Of a stretch of DNA of 64,000 bases, positions 62,561 through 64,000 are shown piece after piece (the first letter of the stretch is position 1; each line of letters opens with the position of its first letter). The translations under genes and the position numbers were made by a program. The stretch comes from Bacillus pseudomycoides (GTDB lineage: Bacteria; Bacillota; Bacilli; Bacillales; Bacillaceae_G): the NCBI RefSeq assembly GCF_022811845.1, contig NZ_CP064266.1, forward strand, positions 4,898,001 through 4,962,000, read 5' to 3'. A model generated the notes under the pieces. The model saw only the letters and a program-made list of their open reading frames with translations. It was not told the DNA's origin and made no database searches.

Positions 62561-62577
62561 TACCAAACCCTCTCTTT

Positions 62578-63354
62578 CTACACGCCTCCGAATCTGCGCC
62601 CTCTATGTTGAAAGTCTGTAATCGCATTTAGCAAATGTTCCTCTGTAAAATCCGGCCAATACACATCTGTAAACCAAAGCTCCGAATACGCAATTTGCCA
62701 TAGCATGAAATTACTAATACGCAATTCCCCACTTGTACGAATAAGCAAGTCTGGGTCAGGTAAAGAACTTGTCATTAAATATGAAGAAATCATTTCTTCA
62801 TTTATATCTTCTGAACGAACTTTTCCTTTTTCGCTGTCTTTCATCATATGTTGCACAGCAGAAACGATTTCATCGCGACTTCCATAGTTTAACGCAAAAT
62901 TGAGAATTAATCCCGTGTTCTCTTTTGTATCTTCCATGGCTTTCTCCATCGCTCTGCGCGTATGCGTAGGCAGACGATCTTTTTGTCCAATTATTCGAAC
63001 TTGTACATTTTCTTCAATCAATTCTGGTAAAAATGTACCTAAAAATTCTTCTGGAAGCTTCATTAAATAATCAACTTCCTTTTTTGGTCTTTTCCAGTTC
63101 TCAGTAGAAAAAGCATAAAGAGTCAGCACTTTTACATCAAGTTTACTAGCAAATTTCGTAATTTTTTTTACTACTTGCATTCCTTCATGATGTCCAGCAA
63201 TACGAGGCATTGCTCTTCTCTTTGCCCATCTTCCATTACCATCCATAATGATTGCAATGTGCTCTGGTATATATCCTTTTTTCACTTCTTCAATGAGATG
63301 ATCAAACGATGCGACCTTTTTACCTTTAAAAAAAGGAAACTTTTTAAACATCAT
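62578..63354 (-). CDS. uppS: Undecaprenyl diphosphate synthase (isoprenyl transferase)
   Basis: UppS builds the C55 lipid carrier for the cell wall from isoprenoid units. The 258 residues have IIMDGNGRWAKRR at the active site, HHEGMQ, TLYAFSTENWKRP and RTSGELRISNFMLWQ. Two adjacent ATG codons (63352-63354, 63349-63351) both fit the GGAGGG site, so the exact start is uncertain by one codon. The frr terminator lies upstream. Confidence 0.97.
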   Translation of the reverse strand: MMFKKFPFFKGKKVASFDHLIEEVKKGYIPEHIAIIMDGNGRWAKRRAMPRIAGHHEGMQVVKKITKFASKLDVKVLTLYAFSTENWKRPKKEVDYLMKLPEEFLGTFLPELIEENVQVRIIGQKDRLPTHTRRAMEKAMEDTKENTGLILNFALNYGSRDEIVSAVQHMMKDSEKGKVRSEDINEEMISSYLMTSSLPDPDLLIRTSGELRISNFMLWQIAYSELWFTDVYWPDFTEEHLLNAITDFQHRGRRFGGV

Positions 63355-63392
63355 TCATACCCTCCAACAAGCAGACGTATGCCTAAAAGTGT

Positions 63393-63418
63393 AAAAAGAC
63401 CCCCTTAAGAAGAGGGTC
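63393..63418 (-). terminator. Rho-independent terminator of frr
   Basis: A stem GACCCTCTT/AAGGGGGTC (one G-T pair) with a short loop is followed by TTTTTAC on the minus strand, after the frr stop. Confidence 0.85.
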
Positions 63419-63439
63419 ATATTTGCGAAGATATCGCTA

Positions 63440-63997
63440 TTACACTTCCATGATTTCTTTTTCTTTGTTTTTTGCGATTTCGTCAACTTTTGCAATATAT
63501 TTATCTGTTTCTTTTTGGATATCTTCAGTATATCCTCTTAAGTCATCTTCTGTAATCTCGCCAGCTTTTTCTAGTTTTTTAAGATCATCGTTAGCGTCAC
63601 GGCGTACATTACGAACAGCAACTTTTGCTTCTTCAGCATATTTTTTAACTGTTTTTACTAGGTCTTTACGACGTTCTTCTGTTAACGCAGGAAATGCAAT
63701 ACGAATTACTGATCCGTCGTTAGAAGGGTTTAAACCTAAATCTGCTTTTAAAATCGCCTTTTCAATATCGCCGATAGACGTTTTATCATAAGGTTGAATT
63801 ACAAGTAAACGTGCTTCAGGAACTGTAATGTTCGCTAATTGCACAACAGGTGTTGGTGCACCATAATAATCAACTTGTACCTTATCTAAAGCAGACGCGC
63901 TTGCACGGCCAGCACGAACTGAAGCTAATTCGCGAGAATAAGCAGCAACTGCTTTTTCCATTTTTTCATTTGCAGCTTGTAAAACTTGTTGTCCCAT
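63440..63997 (-). CDS. frr: Ribosome recycling factor
   Basis: RRF, with EF-G, splits post-termination ribosomes. The 185-residue protein is complete and typical: RAGRASASALDKVQVDYYG, PLSIGDIEKAI-like YDKTSIGDIEKAI, PALTEERRKDLVK and a C-terminal helix ending in KEIMEV. The ATG at 63995-63997 is near the right edge, so its ribosome site and the expected upstream pyrH lie outside the window. Confidence 0.97.
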   Translation of the reverse strand: MGQQVLQAANEKMEKAVAAYSRELASVRAGRASASALDKVQVDYYGAPTPVVQLANITVPEARLLVIQPYDKTSIGDIEKAILKADLGLNPSNDGSVIRIAFPALTEERRKDLVKTVKKYAEEAKVAVRNVRRDANDDLKKLEKAGEITEDDLRGYTEDIQKETDKYIAKVDEIAKNKEKEIMEV

Positions 63998-64000
63998 ATT

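Noticed and set aside
1..64000. CRISPR array, prophage, insertion sequence, rRNA or tRNA genes
   Set aside because: No regularly spaced direct repeats, integrase or transposase frames, or recognisable tRNA/rRNA segments were seen.

Overview
This AT-rich window carries 55 recognisable protein genes, all on the minus strand. They read from frr at the right edge to a truncated mutL at the left edge. The products are typical of an endospore-forming Firmicute (SpoVS, SpoIIIE, CotE, dipicolinate synthase, TepA, RicA). The gene order is the reverse-printed Bacillus frr-to-mutL block. Protein sequences and a family of about 150-bp intergenic repeats point to the Bacillus cereus group; this is inferred from memory, without a database search. 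No rRNA, tRNA, CRISPR array, prophage or insertion sequence was found.

Layout from right to left, which is the direction of transcription. (1) 63997-53056: frr, uppS, cdsA, dxr, rseP, proS, polC, covering ribosome recycling, isoprenoid and phospholipid synthesis, membrane proteolysis and replication. (2) 53039-45357: a sigma-A promoter and a long structured leader, then rimP, nusA, rnpM, rplGA, infB, ylxP, rbfA, truB, ribF, rpsO, a translation and transcription cluster with many short overlaps. (3) 45195-40176: pnp, a degenerate polysaccharide deacetylase (ylxY-like), mlpA, ymxH. (4) 39845-35005: dpaA, dpaB, asd, dapG, dapA, which link the diaminopimelate/lysine pathway to spore dipicolinic acid. 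(5) 34597-29272: rnjB, tepA, ylzJ, spoIIIE. (6) 29099-23197: a promoter and guanine-class purine riboswitch lead into a GntR regulator and a BMP-type nucleoside ABC importer (nupNOPQ-like). (7) 22998-16562: two M16 peptidase homologues, the reductase ymfI, ymfJ, ymfK, rodZ, pgsA. (8) 16541-10710: cinA, recA with promoter and LexA box, rny, ymdB, spoVS with a sigma-H-like promoter. (9) 10653-6707: a dipeptidase and a 2-oxoacid:ferredoxin oxidoreductase (korAB), where B. subtilis has tdh and kbl. (10) 6307-1: miaB, ricA, cotE, mutS, mutL.

The genes are mostly conserved housekeeping functions, so the points of interest are between them. Six dispersed repeats (A-F) share the end ATAAAGTGAAAC and/or an ATAAA (TTTAT) at the other end. 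Four of them end within a few bases of a stop codon of a minus-strand gene. The rnjB leader has a perfect 13-bp long-range inverted repeat whose proximal arm covers the only Shine-Dalgarno-like bases. The rimP-nusA-infB operon has a 280-base leader with a GNRA hairpin and a terminator-like hairpin. The purine riboswitch has a readable terminator/antiterminator switch. A 42-bp near-perfect palindrome upstream of the riboswitch promoter has no explanation. I saw no gene cluster that looks like a wholly new protein system; the best candidates for undescribed biology are these RNA leaders and repeats.
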